Source: JAJEFO01 sp965209045
GTDB lineage: Bacteria > Pseudomonadota > Alphaproteobacteria > Rhodobacterales > Rhodobacteraceae
Direction: 5' to 3'
Assembly (NCBI GenBank): GCA_965209045.1
Contig: CBDBPW010000001.1
Span: forward strand, 62,001 to 126,000
DNA length: 64,000 bases
In this document: positions 26,673-35,452 of the stretch, one piece after another
Position numbering within the stretch: the stretch's first letter is position 1
How the letters are laid out: every line of letters starts with the position of its first letter
Position numbers and translations under genes: made by a program
Notes under the pieces: model-generated
What the model saw: the letters and a program-made list of their open reading frames with translations, nothing else
What the model was told of the DNA's origin: nothing
Database searches by the model: none

Positions 26673-27137
26673 ATGCCTCTGCGGGATTCAGCGCTCTGCC
26701 TTGCCCTTCTGGGACTTCTCCCGTGCAGCCCGCTGCTCGCCGGCGACATCGCGATCATTGACCCGTATGCGCGTGCCTCGCGCCCCGGGGCGCCGACCGG
26801 TGCGATATTCATGTCGATCCGAAACACGGGCGCATCCGCCGACCGCCTGGTTGCCGCGAGGTCGCCTGCCGCCGCCATGGTCCAGGTCCATGCTCATGTC
26901 GAGGACGGCGGCATCATGAGGATGCGGGAGATCAAAGCGGGCATTCCGCTTCCGGCAGGCGCCACGCACACGCTGTCACGCGGTGGCGACCACGTGATGC
27001 TGATGGGCGTGACGCAGGAACTCGTTGACGGCGAGACCGTGCCGCTGACGCTGGTCTTCGAGATCGCCGGCGAGGTCGTGATCGAGGTTCCAGTCGACAA
27101 CGAACGCGGCCAGCCGGCAGGCGGCACCGGACAATAG
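26673..27137 (+). CDS. exported PCu(A)C copper chaperone
   Basis: This 154-residue protein from ATG 26673 has a signal peptide (MPLRDSALCLALLGLLPCSPLLAG) and a mature part starting DIAIIDPYARAS. The PCu(A)C fold signature is present: a His in MVQVHAHVEDGGIMRMR followed by the conserved methionines and then HVMLMG, the H...M...HxM copper ligands. These periplasmic proteins deliver Cu(I) to cytochrome oxidase CuA or CuB sites. An earlier start (26640) would only lengthen the leader. It is divergent from lysC, and no Sco gene is adjacent. Confidence 0.88.
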   Translation: MPLRDSALCLALLGLLPCSPLLAGDIAIIDPYARASRPGAPTGAIFMSIRNTGASADRLVAARSPAAAMVQVHAHVEDGGIMRMREIKAGIPLPAGATHTLSRGGDHVMLMGVTQELVDGETVPLTLVFEIAGEVVIEVPVDNERGQPAGGTGQ

Positions 27138-27228
27138 AAGCCACTGGTTCATTCCGCAACGAATGCAGCTCCCGCGCGCGCGCCCCGCGAAACGATGCGC
27201 CTGTTGCATGATCGCGAGGCAGCCACGC

Positions 27229-27930
27229 TCAGGCATTCAGGAGACGCTCGACCCAGAGGGGCACGACTCGCGTTGCCGGCCCCTCGATCCTCTCGTGGAA
27301 GAGTCCCGAGATTTCCGACGGCGCAAGATTGATCTCGATCGTGTGCGCACCTGCCCTTCTGGCCTCGCCGACGAATCCGGCCGCCGGATGCACCTGGCCG
27401 CTTGTCCCGATGGCGGCGAAGACACTGGCCGAATCCAGATGCCTGGCGATCTCGTCGAGCGCATGCGGAACCTCGCCGAACCAGACCACGTCAGGCCGTG
27501 TGGCCGGCTCCGAGCATTCCGGACACGGGTCGGCGGCATGCATTTCCGTGGGCGCATCCCACCCGGCGCCGCAGGATGCGCAGGTCGCACGGTCAAGCCT
27601 TCCATGCATGTGAATCGCGGCGGTCCCCGTCGCTTCGTGAAGCGAGTCCACGTTTTGCGTGACGATCACGACCTCGCCCGGATAGTCCCTTTCAAGCCGC
27701 GCAAGTGCGGCGTGCGCCGCGTTCGGCTCGGCACCGGAGGCGTTCTTGCGCCGGGCGTTGTAGAAGTCGTGAACCTTGTTCGGGTCACGCCGGAAACCCT
27801 CCGGCGTGGCCACTTCGTTCAAGTCGTAACGAGTCCAGACCCCTCCCTTGTCGCGGAAGGTGCCAAGCCCGCTTTCGGCCGAAATGCCGGCGCCGGTCAG
27901 TACGACAATCTTGCCGGGGTTCCTGTCCAT
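27229..27930 (-). CDS. cobB: NAD-dependent protein deacylase (sirtuin)
   Basis: This 233-residue sirtuin has GAGISAESGLGTFRDKGG (NAD site), TQNVDSLHEATG and the catalytic His in HMHGRL. The zinc module is CASCG...CPECS. The motif FYNARRK places a Tyr and an Arg as in Sirt5/CobB enzymes that remove succinyl or malonyl groups, so desuccinylase activity is expected as well as deacetylation. Start at MDRNPGKIVVLTGAG. It is divergent from pth, with 92 bp between starts. Confidence 0.95.
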   Translation of the reverse strand: MDRNPGKIVVLTGAGISAESGLGTFRDKGGVWTRYDLNEVATPEGFRRDPNKVHDFYNARRKNASGAEPNAAHAALARLERDYPGEVVIVTQNVDSLHEATGTAAIHMHGRLDRATCASCGAGWDAPTEMHAADPCPECSEPATRPDVVWFGEVPHALDEIARHLDSASVFAAIGTSGQVHPAAGFVGEARRAGAHTIEINLAPSEISGLFHERIEGPATRVVPLWVERLLNA

Positions 27931-28022
27931 GTCCGGACCATGTTAACGGGTGGCGACAAGTGCGGGAAGCGCATTGGCAGACTGGTCACTTGCGGCACCG
28001 GAAGGCGGAGTGGGATGGGCGC

Positions 28023-28703
28023 ATGAAACTCTTCGTTGGCCTTGGCAATCCTGGAGGCAGGTACGCCGGGCACAGGCACAACGTCGGCTACATGGTGGTC
28101 GACAGGATTGCCGCAGATCACGGTTTCGGCGGGTGGAGGTCGAAGTTCCAGGGACAGGTCAGCGACGGTCGGCTGGGATCCGGCAAGATCATGCTGCTGA
28201 AGCCTGAGACGTTCATGAACGAGTCCGGCCGGGCCGTGGGCCAAGCCCAGAGATTCCACAAGCTGGCGCCGGAGGACGTGATCGTGTTCCACGACGAGAT
28301 CGACCTTGCGCCGGGAAAGATGCGCGTGAAGCAAGGCGGCGGGCACGCCGGTCACAAGGGCCTGCGCTCGATTGACGCCCATGTCGGCAACAACTACCAG
28401 CGCATCCGGATCGGCGTCGGACACCCCGGTCGGAAAGACGCCGTGCAGTTCCATGTGCTGAGAGACTTTTCCAAGGCGGATCAGGCTTGGCTGGAAGACC
28501 TGCTGGCCGGGATCTCGGACGCCGCGCCATTTCTGGCGACGGACGAAATCGACAAGTTCCGCAATGCCGCGACACGCCGGACGGCGCGTTCGGAAGGGAA
28601 GCCAGACATCGCGCCGCGGCGATCAGCGCCGGTTCCCGCGTCTCCGGATGACGAGGATGGCCGATCTGCGCTGCAGAAGCTCCTCGACAGGTTTCGGCGC
28701 TAG
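28023..28703 (+). CDS. pth: peptidyl-tRNA hydrolase
   Basis: This 226-residue enzyme releases peptides from prematurely dropped peptidyl-tRNA. The start MKLFVGLGNPGGRYAGHRHNVGYM carries the family N-terminus, with N9 and the catalytic H19. The conserved segments KPETFMNESG, HDEIDLAPGKMRVKQGGGHAGHKGLRSI and RIRIGVGHPG follow. The C-terminal 30-40 residues are a charged, Pro-rich extension beyond the core enzyme. The rplY gene that often precedes pth in this group is absent here. Confidence 0.96.
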   Translation: MKLFVGLGNPGGRYAGHRHNVGYMVVDRIAADHGFGGWRSKFQGQVSDGRLGSGKIMLLKPETFMNESGRAVGQAQRFHKLAPEDVIVFHDEIDLAPGKMRVKQGGGHAGHKGLRSIDAHVGNNYQRIRIGVGHPGRKDAVQFHVLRDFSKADQAWLEDLLAGISDAAPFLATDEIDKFRNAATRRTARSEGKPDIAPRRSAPVPASPDDEDGRSALQKLLDRFRR

Positions 28704-28873
28704 TCCGTCGCTGGCCGAAACCCCTATTCGCCTGCCGCACGCTCCGCAAGTCGTCCGCCATCGGGCACGATTCGAACGATGCAGGGCGCGGCAATGCAGA
28801 CATTCACAGTTGCCGCGGCACGCTGTATCCTCGAGCTGAAGTCGCACGGCCACCATCGGACCAGGAGCAGCCC

Positions 28874-29248
28874 ATGAACAAAGATCCCTCCGTCAACGTC
28901 CTGGGCGATCCGCTGGAGCCATGCTCGGTCGATCCCGTCACCGGGTTCTTCCGGGACGGATGCTGCAACACCTGCAGCGAAGATCAAGGAAGCCACACGG
29001 TCTGCGCGATCATGACCGCAGAGTTCCTGGCCTATTCGAAGTATGTCGGCAACGACCTGTCGACGCCGCGCCCGGAATTCCATTTCTCCGGACTGAAACC
29101 CGGGGATGCATGGTGCCTCTGCGCGGGACGTTTCCTCCAGGCTGCGGACGAAGGCGCCGGTCCGCGAATCCGGCTTGCCTCCACGCACCGCAAGGCGCTG
29201 GACATCGTGCCGCTGGAGATCCTGACGGAGCACGCCACGGCCGAATGA
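28874..29248 (+). CDS. DUF2237 family protein
   Basis: This 124-residue protein matches the conserved DUF2237 pattern: NVLGDPLEPCSVDPVTGFFRDGCCNTC, HTVCAIMTAEFLAYSK, GNDLSTPRPEFHFSGLKPGD and WCLCAGRFLQA. Nearly all cysteines fall in family-conserved positions (PCS, GCCNTC, VCA, WCLC). The function is unknown. It stands alone between pth and the ATP synthase F0 operon, with which it is convergent. The SD AGGAGC is upstream. Confidence 0.93.
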   Translation: MNKDPSVNVLGDPLEPCSVDPVTGFFRDGCCNTCSEDQGSHTVCAIMTAEFLAYSKYVGNDLSTPRPEFHFSGLKPGDAWCLCAGRFLQAADEGAGPRIRLASTHRKALDIVPLEILTEHATAE

Positions 29249-29367
29249 CCGGCACGGTCAAGTTGCAGCTCCGGTTTCGGGAACCTGACCCATGGGCCGT
29301 TCCGCGACGGAGCACGCCCTGACCTGCACGCGCCGGCATGCAAGCCGGGGCGAACCGGCGACCTGGG

Positions 29368-29940
29368 CTATTGCAGCTTTGCCTCGACCGTCGCGATCGC
29401 CTCGTCAATCATCTCTCCGGCACGGGCCGGACTCATGTTTTCGGCAACGACCAGGCCGGCAGCGGAAACCGCAATCTTGACTGCCTCCTCGCGCACCTGC
29501 TTGACCGCACGATGCTCGGCAGAGGCGATCTGGTCCTGCGCTGCCTGGAGCCGCCTCTCGATCGCGAGGGCAAGGTTCTTCCGGGCCTGTTCCGCAGCTT
29601 CCTCGGCACTTTCCTTCGCGGCGGCAATGATGCGCTCGGAGTGGACCCCGACTTCACGCTGCCTGCTTTCGAATTCCGCAAGGACCGATTCCGCTTCCTC
29701 CCGAAGTGCGCGGGCCTCGTCCAGTTCGGCCTGAATGCCGGCCGCCCGCTTGTCGAGAAGCCCGGCGACCAGGGACGGCACCTTGAAATAGACGAGCACG
29801 CCAATGAACAGCAGGAACGCGAGCGTGACGATGAAGTCCGTGTTCGACAGCTTGTAGAATTCGAGCGAAAACGGGTTCTTCGAAGCGGCAACGGCGGGTG
29901 TTGCAGCAAGAAGGGCAAGCAGGGAGAGCGCTCTTGTCAT
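29368..29940 (-). CDS. atpF: F0F1 ATP synthase subunit b
   Basis: This 190-residue subunit has an N-terminal hydrophobic leader-like segment and a membrane helix at about 35-53 (DFIVTLAFLLFIGVLVYFKV). A long charged coiled-coil stalk (about 60-170) follows, binding F1. It is the last gene of the F0 operon, 4 bp after b'. As usual in photosynthetic-type alphaproteobacteria, b and b' form a heterodimeric stator and the F1 genes are elsewhere. Confidence 0.94.
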   Translation of the reverse strand: MTRALSLLALLAATPAVAASKNPFSLEFYKLSNTDFIVTLAFLLFIGVLVYFKVPSLVAGLLDKRAAGIQAELDEARALREEAESVLAEFESRQREVGVHSERIIAAAKESAEEAAEQARKNLALAIERRLQAAQDQIASAEHRAVKQVREEAVKIAVSAAGLVVAENMSPARAGEMIDEAIATVEAKLQ

Positions 29941-29944
29941 CGCC

Positions 29945-30481
29945 CTATCCCTTCATCTGCGCGGCCACCGCCGCGTCAATCGCCGCGCCGTCAACCTTCA
30001 CGCCCAACGCAGCCACGACGTCGCTTGCCGCGCTGCGCGCGACGTCGCGTACGGCATCGGCCGCACCTCTGCGAATCTCGTCAATGCGGGCTTCGCTCTC
30101 GGCGGCCTTGGAAGCGATCTCGGCGTCGGCCCTTTCGATCGCGGCATCGACCTCCGCCTGCATTTCCGCCTTGGCCTCGGCAGCAATCCGGCCGGCCTCG
30201 GCCCGGGCCTCCGCAAGGGCCTTCTCGTACGCCTCCTCGGCGTTGGCCGCCTTCTGCTTCAGTTCCTCCGCGGTCGCGATGTCGCTCGTGATCGCTCCCT
30301 GTCGGGCGGCGAGCACTTCGGCGATCCTTGGCAACGCCACCCGGGACAGGACGAGATAGATCACCACAAGCGTGATCACGAGCCAGAAGACCTGGTTCGG
30401 GAAAGTGGAGAAGTCGAGCTGCGGCATGCCGGCCGAACTCTCGGCGGCAGCACTTGCAGCGTCCGTGGCCTCTGTAGCCAT
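29945..30481 (-). CDS. atpF': F0F1 ATP synthase subunit b'
   Basis: This 178-residue subunit starts MATEATDAASAAAESS; ATG 30481 was chosen because GGAGG lies 6-7 nt ahead of it. One membrane helix (VFWLVITLVVIYLVLSRVAL) is followed by an Ala/Glu-rich coiled coil to about residue 160. Together with subunit b it forms the peripheral stalk. It lies between atpE (78 bp) and atpF (4 bp). Confidence 0.93.
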   Translation of the reverse strand: MATEATDAASAAAESSAGMPQLDFSTFPNQVFWLVITLVVIYLVLSRVALPRIAEVLAARQGAITSDIATAEELKQKAANAEEAYEKALAEARAEAGRIAAEAKAEMQAEVDAAIERADAEIASKAAESEARIDEIRRGAADAVRDVARSAASDVVAALGVKVDGAAIDAAVAAQMKG

Positions 30482-30559
30482 GGCCAGCCTCCTCAAACCT
30501 TGTTGTCATCTCCCGGACGACTCTCGCGAGCCTCCGGTGCGAAAGGATGCCGAGGAGTC

Positions 30560-30796
30560 CTAGACGGCGAACATCAGCAGCAGCGCGACGAGGAACGAGA
30601 AGATCCCGAGAGCCTCCGAGAACGCGATGCCGATGAACATCGTTGCCATCTGTCCGGGAGCCGCCGACGGGTTCCGCAGCGCGCCGGAAAGAAAGTTCCC
30701 GACGACATGGCCCACACCGACTGCGGCTCCGCCCATGCCCGTGCAGGCCAGGCCGGCGCCAATATAGGCTCCCATTTGTACGACGTCACCTTCCAT
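30560..30796 (-). CDS. atpE: F0F1 ATP synthase subunit c
   Basis: This 78-residue two-helix hairpin contains the glycine-rich first helix GAGLACTGMGGAAVGVG and the ion-binding carboxylate E61 in FIGIAFSEALGIFSF. The sequence around E61 lacks the Na+ ligand set and fits H+ coupling. A good SD (AAGGAGA) precedes the start. It forms the c-ring of F0. Confidence 0.97.
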   Translation of the reverse strand: MEGDVVQMGAYIGAGLACTGMGGAAVGVGHVVGNFLSGALRNPSAAPGQMATMFIGIAFSEALGIFSFLVALLLMFAV

Positions 30797-30850
30797 TTGT
30801 ATTCTCCTTGCGTTGGAAGTGTTTCCTGCGGCGGGCGACCCGCCGTTGAT

Positions 30851-31606
30851 TCAGTGTTGCGGATGCAGCGCGTCCCTCAGATAGACACATGTGAGGATGG
30901 CGAACACGTAGGCCTGGATGAACGACACGAGCGTCTCGAGCGCATAGATCGCCGTGATCGCAAGAACCGACAGCGGGGAGATCGCGGCAATGGCCGCAAA
31001 GGTCGCGAAGACCTTGATCACCGCGTGGCCGGCCATCATGTTTCCGGCAAGCCGGATCGAATGGCTGACGGGCCGCACGAAGTAGCTGATGACTTCAATG
31101 ATCGCGAGGATCGGGCGCAGCACGAGCGGCGCCGCCTGGATCCAGAAAAGCCCGAAGAAGCCCGCACCGTTCTTGACGAACCCGATGACGGTGACCGTCA
31201 CGAAGACCACGATTGCCATGACGGCCGTGACCGCGATGTGGCTCGTCGTCGTGAATGACAGCGGCAGGAAACCCAGGAAGTTCGAGAACACGATGAACAT
31301 GAACAGGGTCATGATGTACGGAAAGTAGCGCAGCCCGTCCTTGCCCACGACATCCTCGACCATCCTGTAGACGAAGCCGTAAGCGAGTTCGGCAATCGAC
31401 TGCGTCCGCGTCGGCACCAGCGCCCGGCCCCTTGTGCCCAGGACAAGGAGCGCCACGACGCAGAGGACGGCGAGCGCCATCCAGAAGGTCACGTTGGTTA
31501 CCGTGACGATGCCTACCGGCCCGTCGCCAAAGAGCGGCTTGACGATGAACTGGTCCATTGGATGGAACGCCAGTCCGCCTTCCTCGCCGTGTGTCTCTGT
31601 CGCCAC
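30851..31606 (-). CDS. atpB: F0F1 ATP synthase subunit a
   Basis: This 251-residue membrane subunit has five to six helices. The essential arginine lies in SHSIRLAGNMMAGHAV, which faces the c-ring carboxylate, and the C-terminal ETLVSFIQAYVFAIL is conserved. It follows atpI with a 1-bp gap and precedes atpE by 54 bp. Confidence 0.97.
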   Translation of the reverse strand: MATETHGEEGGLAFHPMDQFIVKPLFGDGPVGIVTVTNVTFWMALAVLCVVALLVLGTRGRALVPTRTQSIAELAYGFVYRMVEDVVGKDGLRYFPYIMTLFMFIVFSNFLGFLPLSFTTTSHIAVTAVMAIVVFVTVTVIGFVKNGAGFFGLFWIQAAPLVLRPILAIIEVISYFVRPVSHSIRLAGNMMAGHAVIKVFATFAAIAAISPLSVLAITAIYALETLVSFIQAYVFAILTCVYLRDALHPQH

Positions 31607-31607
31607 G

Positions 31608-31937
31608 TCAGTCCCTCTGCTTGTCGTCCCCGGACGGGTCCGGCGGCTGAATTTCCTTGGCCGTGTGCATCATGGTCCTGATGCCCGCGGCGAACCCGAA
31701 GAGCGTGAAGACGATCATCAGCCACGGCGCCGTGCCGAACAGTGTGTCAAGCCCGAAGCCGATCCCGAATCCTATCCCCAGCCCCACGACCAGTTCGAGA
31801 ACCATGCGCCACGCCACGTGGGCCTGGGAATAGTGCTCGTCCTGGTGGCGTTTCGGCGCATCCTTGTCACGCCTTTCCGCGAGCTTCGCGTCCAGCGCCT
31901 CAAGCCGGGCCTTCCGATCCTCGCCGGTTGCGGCCAT
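31608..31937 (-). CDS. atpI: AtpI-family ATP synthase assembly protein
   Basis: This 109-residue protein has a charged N-terminus and two membrane helices (WRMVLELVVGLGIGFGIGFGL and PWLMIVFTLFGFAAGIRTMM), typical of AtpI. AtpI helps assemble the c-ring and may carry Mg2+. It is the first gene of the operon, divergent from an ArsR regulator. The 157-bp gap upstream must contain the operon promoter. Confidence 0.92.
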   Translation of the reverse strand: MAATGEDRKARLEALDAKLAERRDKDAPKRHQDEHYSQAHVAWRMVLELVVGLGIGFGIGFGLDTLFGTAPWLMIVFTLFGFAAGIRTMMHTAKEIQPPDPSGDDKQRD

Positions 31938-32094
31938 GCCAAAAACACCCCGTGAGAGTTCCCGCGCTGTCTAGGCAGGGAACCAGGGCAAGTCAAGCGA
32001 TCGGGGAATGCAGGCGAGGAGCGGTCAACCACCTGATTCAAAACGATTAACGACGGAACGCATTCAACGGGCCAGGCTCGTCCGCAAGAAGGGC

Positions 32095-32472
32095 ATGTTC
32101 AACCTTCCGGTTGACGATCAGGCGGTTAGCGCGGCAGATGCGTCCATGAAACCGGCACTAGACGCGATATTTCAGGCGCTTGCGGACCCCACGCGCCGAC
32201 AGATCCTCGCCATGCTCCTCGAGGACGACATGGCGGTCACGGACGTGGCCGAACCCTTTGACATGTCGCTGGCCGCGATCTCCAAGCATCTCCGCGTGCT
32301 GGTCCACGCCGGGTTGATCAGCCAGGAAAGGCGAGGCCGGGTCGTCTGGTGTCAGCTTGAGCCGCAGGCCTTCAAGGACGCCAGCGTCTGGATGCAGGGC
32401 TTTGGCCAGTTCGAGCCTGTCGACCTGGATTCATTCGAGGCGTTCCTGGAACGCGAACTGACCCTGGATTGA
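32095..32472 (+). CDS. ArsR-family HTH transcriptional regulator
   Basis: This 125-residue winged-helix protein from ATG 32095 has the SD AAGAAGGG. The core LDAIFQALADPTRRQILAMLLE and the helix-turn-helix DVAEPFDMSLAAISKHLRVLVHAGLI are typical of the ArsR/SmtB fold. The metal-binding ELCVCDL box is absent, so it probably does not sense metals; this subgroup often regulates neighbouring SRPBCC/AHSA1 genes, but none is adjacent. Divergent from the atp operon. Confidence 0.9.
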   Translation: MFNLPVDDQAVSAADASMKPALDAIFQALADPTRRQILAMLLEDDMAVTDVAEPFDMSLAAISKHLRVLVHAGLISQERRGRVVWCQLEPQAFKDASVWMQGFGQFEPVDLDSFEAFLERELTLD

Positions 32473-32778
32473 CGCTCTCGCGCGTTCCGCGACCCGGACG
32501 CCCGTCGATTCAAGCCGTCGAAGCCGGTGCGGCGCAGATGGCTCGCAAGGCGCCGCGTCTTCCGGAAAGGCGGGTCTGCAGGCAGGCACGAAGATGCAGT
32601 CCCTGCATGCGCGCTCCGATCACTCGCATGGTCATGGGAATGCGCAAGTCCGGCCAGGCGCCTTTGCGAGGCGGCCGCCTTGCGGAAGCCACCAGTTGCC
32701 CGGTCCCGGCATTCGTCCAGTTCCGCAACGTCGAATTCCGCAGGTGACGCGAATCCCGCGCCGTGGTATCGTGCATCC

Positions 32779-35421
32779 ATGCGGAATTCTTGGGGTTTCG
32801 AACTCGGCACGTCGGATATCCGGTTGATGTACCGGGACGACCTCGCATGGGCGGAGGTCGCCAGGGCAAGGATCGAGGGCCCGGACTTCGAGGAGCGCAT
32901 GAAGGCAATGGTTGCGCTGATCGAGGATGACGCGGCGGCAGACCTGCTGTTTCCGCGCAGCCAGATACTGTACGCCGACGTCCGGATCGATCCCGACAGC
33001 ACCACGCGGCAGGAACTCGAGCGCGTTCTTTGCGAGCATATGCCGCACGGGACTGGCGAACTGGATCTTGACTGGGAAGTGACGGTACACGGCGCCGTCC
33101 GGGTCGCGGCAATTTCGGTGGAGACCCTGAAGGAGGCCCTGGACTTCGCTTCGGCGCAAGGCATCCGCGTCGGCGAGCTCTCCTCGCTCGCTGACCCGGT
33201 CGACTTCCCTCGAACTCCCAGATTCTGCGGACGTGACGCTGAAGTCCCGCTCGCATCCATGATCGAAGACGCCTCGATCTCCAAGGCCCGCAAGATCCCC
33301 ATTCCAGGGTTGATCCCCGCAGCAAGGATGGGCGGTCGCTTGATGCATTTGCTGGGCACGGCTGGACATCGGTTCCCGCAGCGTCAGCGAACCGGTGCGA
33401 TGTTCGCAGCCGCGCTCGCGGCCGCCCTGGGAGTTGCGGCCCTGCTCTGGACCGCGCTGCCGCCCGAGTCGACGACCTTCGAGCAGGCGCTGGGGAAAGG
33501 CCCCGAAAGCGGCCTGGCCACGGGAGCACCGGTCACCGGACCGGAACTCGCTGCCCAGGCGCCGGAAAGCGTGGACACGGAAAGTGGACTGTTGCTGCAC
33601 CAACCGCCGGTCGCCCACACCGACGCACGGCAGCTCTCTGACCTGTGGCGTCGGAGCGAGCTCCAGGCACCCGCCGAAGGCGCCGGCATCGCCCCCGCAC
33701 CCCTGACGAAGGCATTGGCGTCGACGCAGCCACGTTTCCCACCCTTGCCGACGGCCGGGCGCGAGGCGCCGCAGCGCGCGGACACGGCAAGCGGCCTCTT
33801 GCTGCAACAGCCGCCGGTCGTCCAAGCCGACGCAGGGCGGCTGGCGGACCTGTGGCGTCGGAGCGAGCTTCAGGTACCGGCCAATGGAGCCGGCATCTTC
33901 GCCGAACCCCTGCCAACGGCGCAGACCCTTGCGCTGCCACATGTCCCGCCCTCGCCGCAAGCCGGGCACGAGGCGCCGCAGCGCGTGGACATTGCAAACG
34001 GCCTCTTGCTGCAACAGCCGCCGGACGTCCACGCGGACGCACATCAGGTGGCGGACCAGTGGCGCCAAGGCCAAATTCGGGTGCCCGCCGGTGAAGTCGG
34101 CATGACCGCCGCACCCTTGCCGTCATCGTTGGCCTTGACGCAGCCGCATCTCCCGCCCTCGCCGCAAGCCGGGCACGAGGCGCCACAGCGCGCGGACACG
34201 GCAAACGGCCTCTTGCTGCAACAGCCGCCGGACGTCCGCGCGGACGCACATCTGGTGGCGGACCAGTGGCGCCAAGGCGAACTTCAGGCGCCCGCCGGTG
34301 AAGTCGGCATCACCGCCGCACCCCTGCCGACGGCGCTGGCTTTGGCGCAACCGCATCTCCCGCCCTCGCCGCGAACCGGGCACAAGGCGCCGCAGCGCGT
34401 GGACACGGCAAGCGGTCTCTTGCTGCAGCAGCCACCGGTCGTCCAGGCGGACGCGCATCTGGTGGCGAACCAGTGGCGCCGGGGCGAACTTCAGGCGCCC
34501 GCCGGTGAAGTCGGCATCACCGCCGCGCCCCTCGCGAATGCGCTGGCCTTGGCGCAACCGCGTGTCGCGCCCTGGCCACATGCCGGACCAAGCGCACCTC
34601 CTGTCCTGGACGTACCGCTCCCGGCGGGTCGCGATTCGCTGGCACCCGCAGCCGCAGACCGACTCATGCCGCACGACGGTTCGCCACCCGGCACGAAACC
34701 CGCAATCGACCTGCCGGCATACGCGTTGCGCGAAACAGGCGACGTCCCGGAAAGACCCGTCGACGGCGGTCCTGCTCCGGCATTGGCCGCCGGCAATCCG
34801 CCCGTCCCTCCGGAACTCCAGCCCCGCATGCGACCCGACGGGTTCGCGGAACACGTCGAACGCCTGAAATTCGGCGGGCGGACTCTCGCCGAGCTCGCGA
34901 CCCTGCGCGCCCAGCCGCGGCCGGAATCGGCTCAGCAACTGGCCGCCAGCTCGGCGGAACCGACCGCTGCGACGATTGGGTCCGGATCCTCGGCACCCGG
35001 AATGCGGCCTGAAAACTTTGATGCGGTCGTCGCGGCGGTCGACACCCAGCGACGTCTCGCGGCCGCTGCACGGGTACGGCGGGCGCTCGATGCCGCGAGG
35101 AACGCGGAGTCCGCGCTTGTCGCTGATGCCGAACCTGAACTGACCCAGGCGGACCGGGCGGCCAGCGGCACGCCGTCACGCTCGACCGTTGCAACGCGGG
35201 CGACGATCCCGAATGCAATCAGGCTCAACGAAGTGAATCTCGTGGGCGTCTACGGCACCACTGGCGATCGCCGCGCGCTCGTGCGCCTGCCATCGGGAAG
35301 ATTCGTGCGCGTGAGGGTCGGCGACCGCGTCGACGGAGGAAGGGTTGCCCGGATCACCGAAAGCGAACTGTTCTACCAGAAAGGCAACCGGACGGTCTCG
35401 CTGAGCGTCCCGAGGGGCTGA
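32779..35421 (+). CDS. 880-aa single-pass membrane protein with five 69-residue repeats and PilP-like C-terminus
   Basis: ATG 32779 (MRNSWGFELGTSDIRLMYRDD) begins an N-terminal domain (1-150) that weakly recalls the actin-like cytoplasmic domain of GspL/PilM. One membrane helix spans 208-228 (MFAAALAAALGVAALLWTALP). Five tandem 69-residue repeats cover residues 261-605, with core GLLLQQPP and ADQWR. A Pro/Ala-rich stretch follows. The last 69 residues (LNEVNLVGVYG..., RALVRLPSGRFVRVRVGD) resemble PilP/GspC HR-like domains. A trans-envelope secretion or pilus-related role is suggested, but no other pilus gene is nearby. An upstream in-frame extension to 32527 is rejected as Arg-rich shadow sequence. 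Confidence 0.8.
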   Translation: MRNSWGFELGTSDIRLMYRDDLAWAEVARARIEGPDFEERMKAMVALIEDDAAADLLFPRSQILYADVRIDPDSTTRQELERVLCEHMPHGTGELDLDWEVTVHGAVRVAAISVETLKEALDFASAQGIRVGELSSLADPVDFPRTPRFCGRDAEVPLASMIEDASISKARKIPIPGLIPAARMGGRLMHLLGTAGHRFPQRQRTGAMFAAALAAALGVAALLWTALPPESTTFEQALGKGPESGLATGAPVTGPELAAQAPESVDTESGLLLHQPPVAHTDARQLSDLWRRSELQAPAEGAGIAPAPLTKALASTQPRFPPLPTAGREAPQRADTASGLLLQQPPVVQADAGRLADLWRRSELQVPANGAGIFAEPLPTAQTLALPHVPPSPQAGHEAPQRVDIANGLLLQQPPDVHADAHQVADQWRQGQIRVPAGEVGMTAAPLPSSLALTQPHLPPSPQAGHEAPQRADTANGLLLQQPPDVRADAHLVADQWRQGELQAPAGEVGITAAPLPTALALAQPHLPPSPRTGHKAPQRVDTASGLLLQQPPVVQADAHLVANQWRRGELQAPAGEVGITAAPLANALALAQPRVAPWPHAGPSAPPVLDVPLPAGRDSLAPAAADRLMPHDGSPPGTKPAIDLPAYALRETGDVPERPVDGGPAPALAAGNPPVPPELQPRMRPDGFAEHVERLKFGGRTLAELATLRAQPRPESAQQLAASSAEPTAATIGSGSSAPGMRPENFDAVVAAVDTQRRLAAAARVRRALDAARNAESALVADAEPELTQADRAASGTPSRSTVATRATIPNAIRLNEVNLVGVYGTTGDRRALVRLPSGRFVRVRVGDRVDGGRVARITESELFYQKGNRTVSLSVPRG
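33559..34593 (+). repeat. five tandem 207-bp coding repeats
   Basis: Five head-to-tail units of exactly 207 bp (69 codons) start at 33559, 33766, 33973, 34180 and 34387. Units 2-5 open with APQR-x-D and units 3 and 4 are nearly identical; unit 1 (APESVDTESG) and the end of unit 5 are the most diverged. All lengths keep frame, consistent with expansion by recombination under selection for the protein. Confidence 0.95.
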
Positions 35422-35452
35422 CAGGACCGGTTGGCGCGTCACCGGCCGACCG

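Noticed and set aside
28765..28790. GATTCGAACGAT, which recalls a tRNA T-loop
   Set aside because: No acceptor, D or anticodon stems can be built around it.
33559..34593. Regular repeats that could be mistaken for a CRISPR array
   Set aside because: The period is 207 bp, units are entirely coding and in frame, and there are no short conserved repeats with unique spacers.
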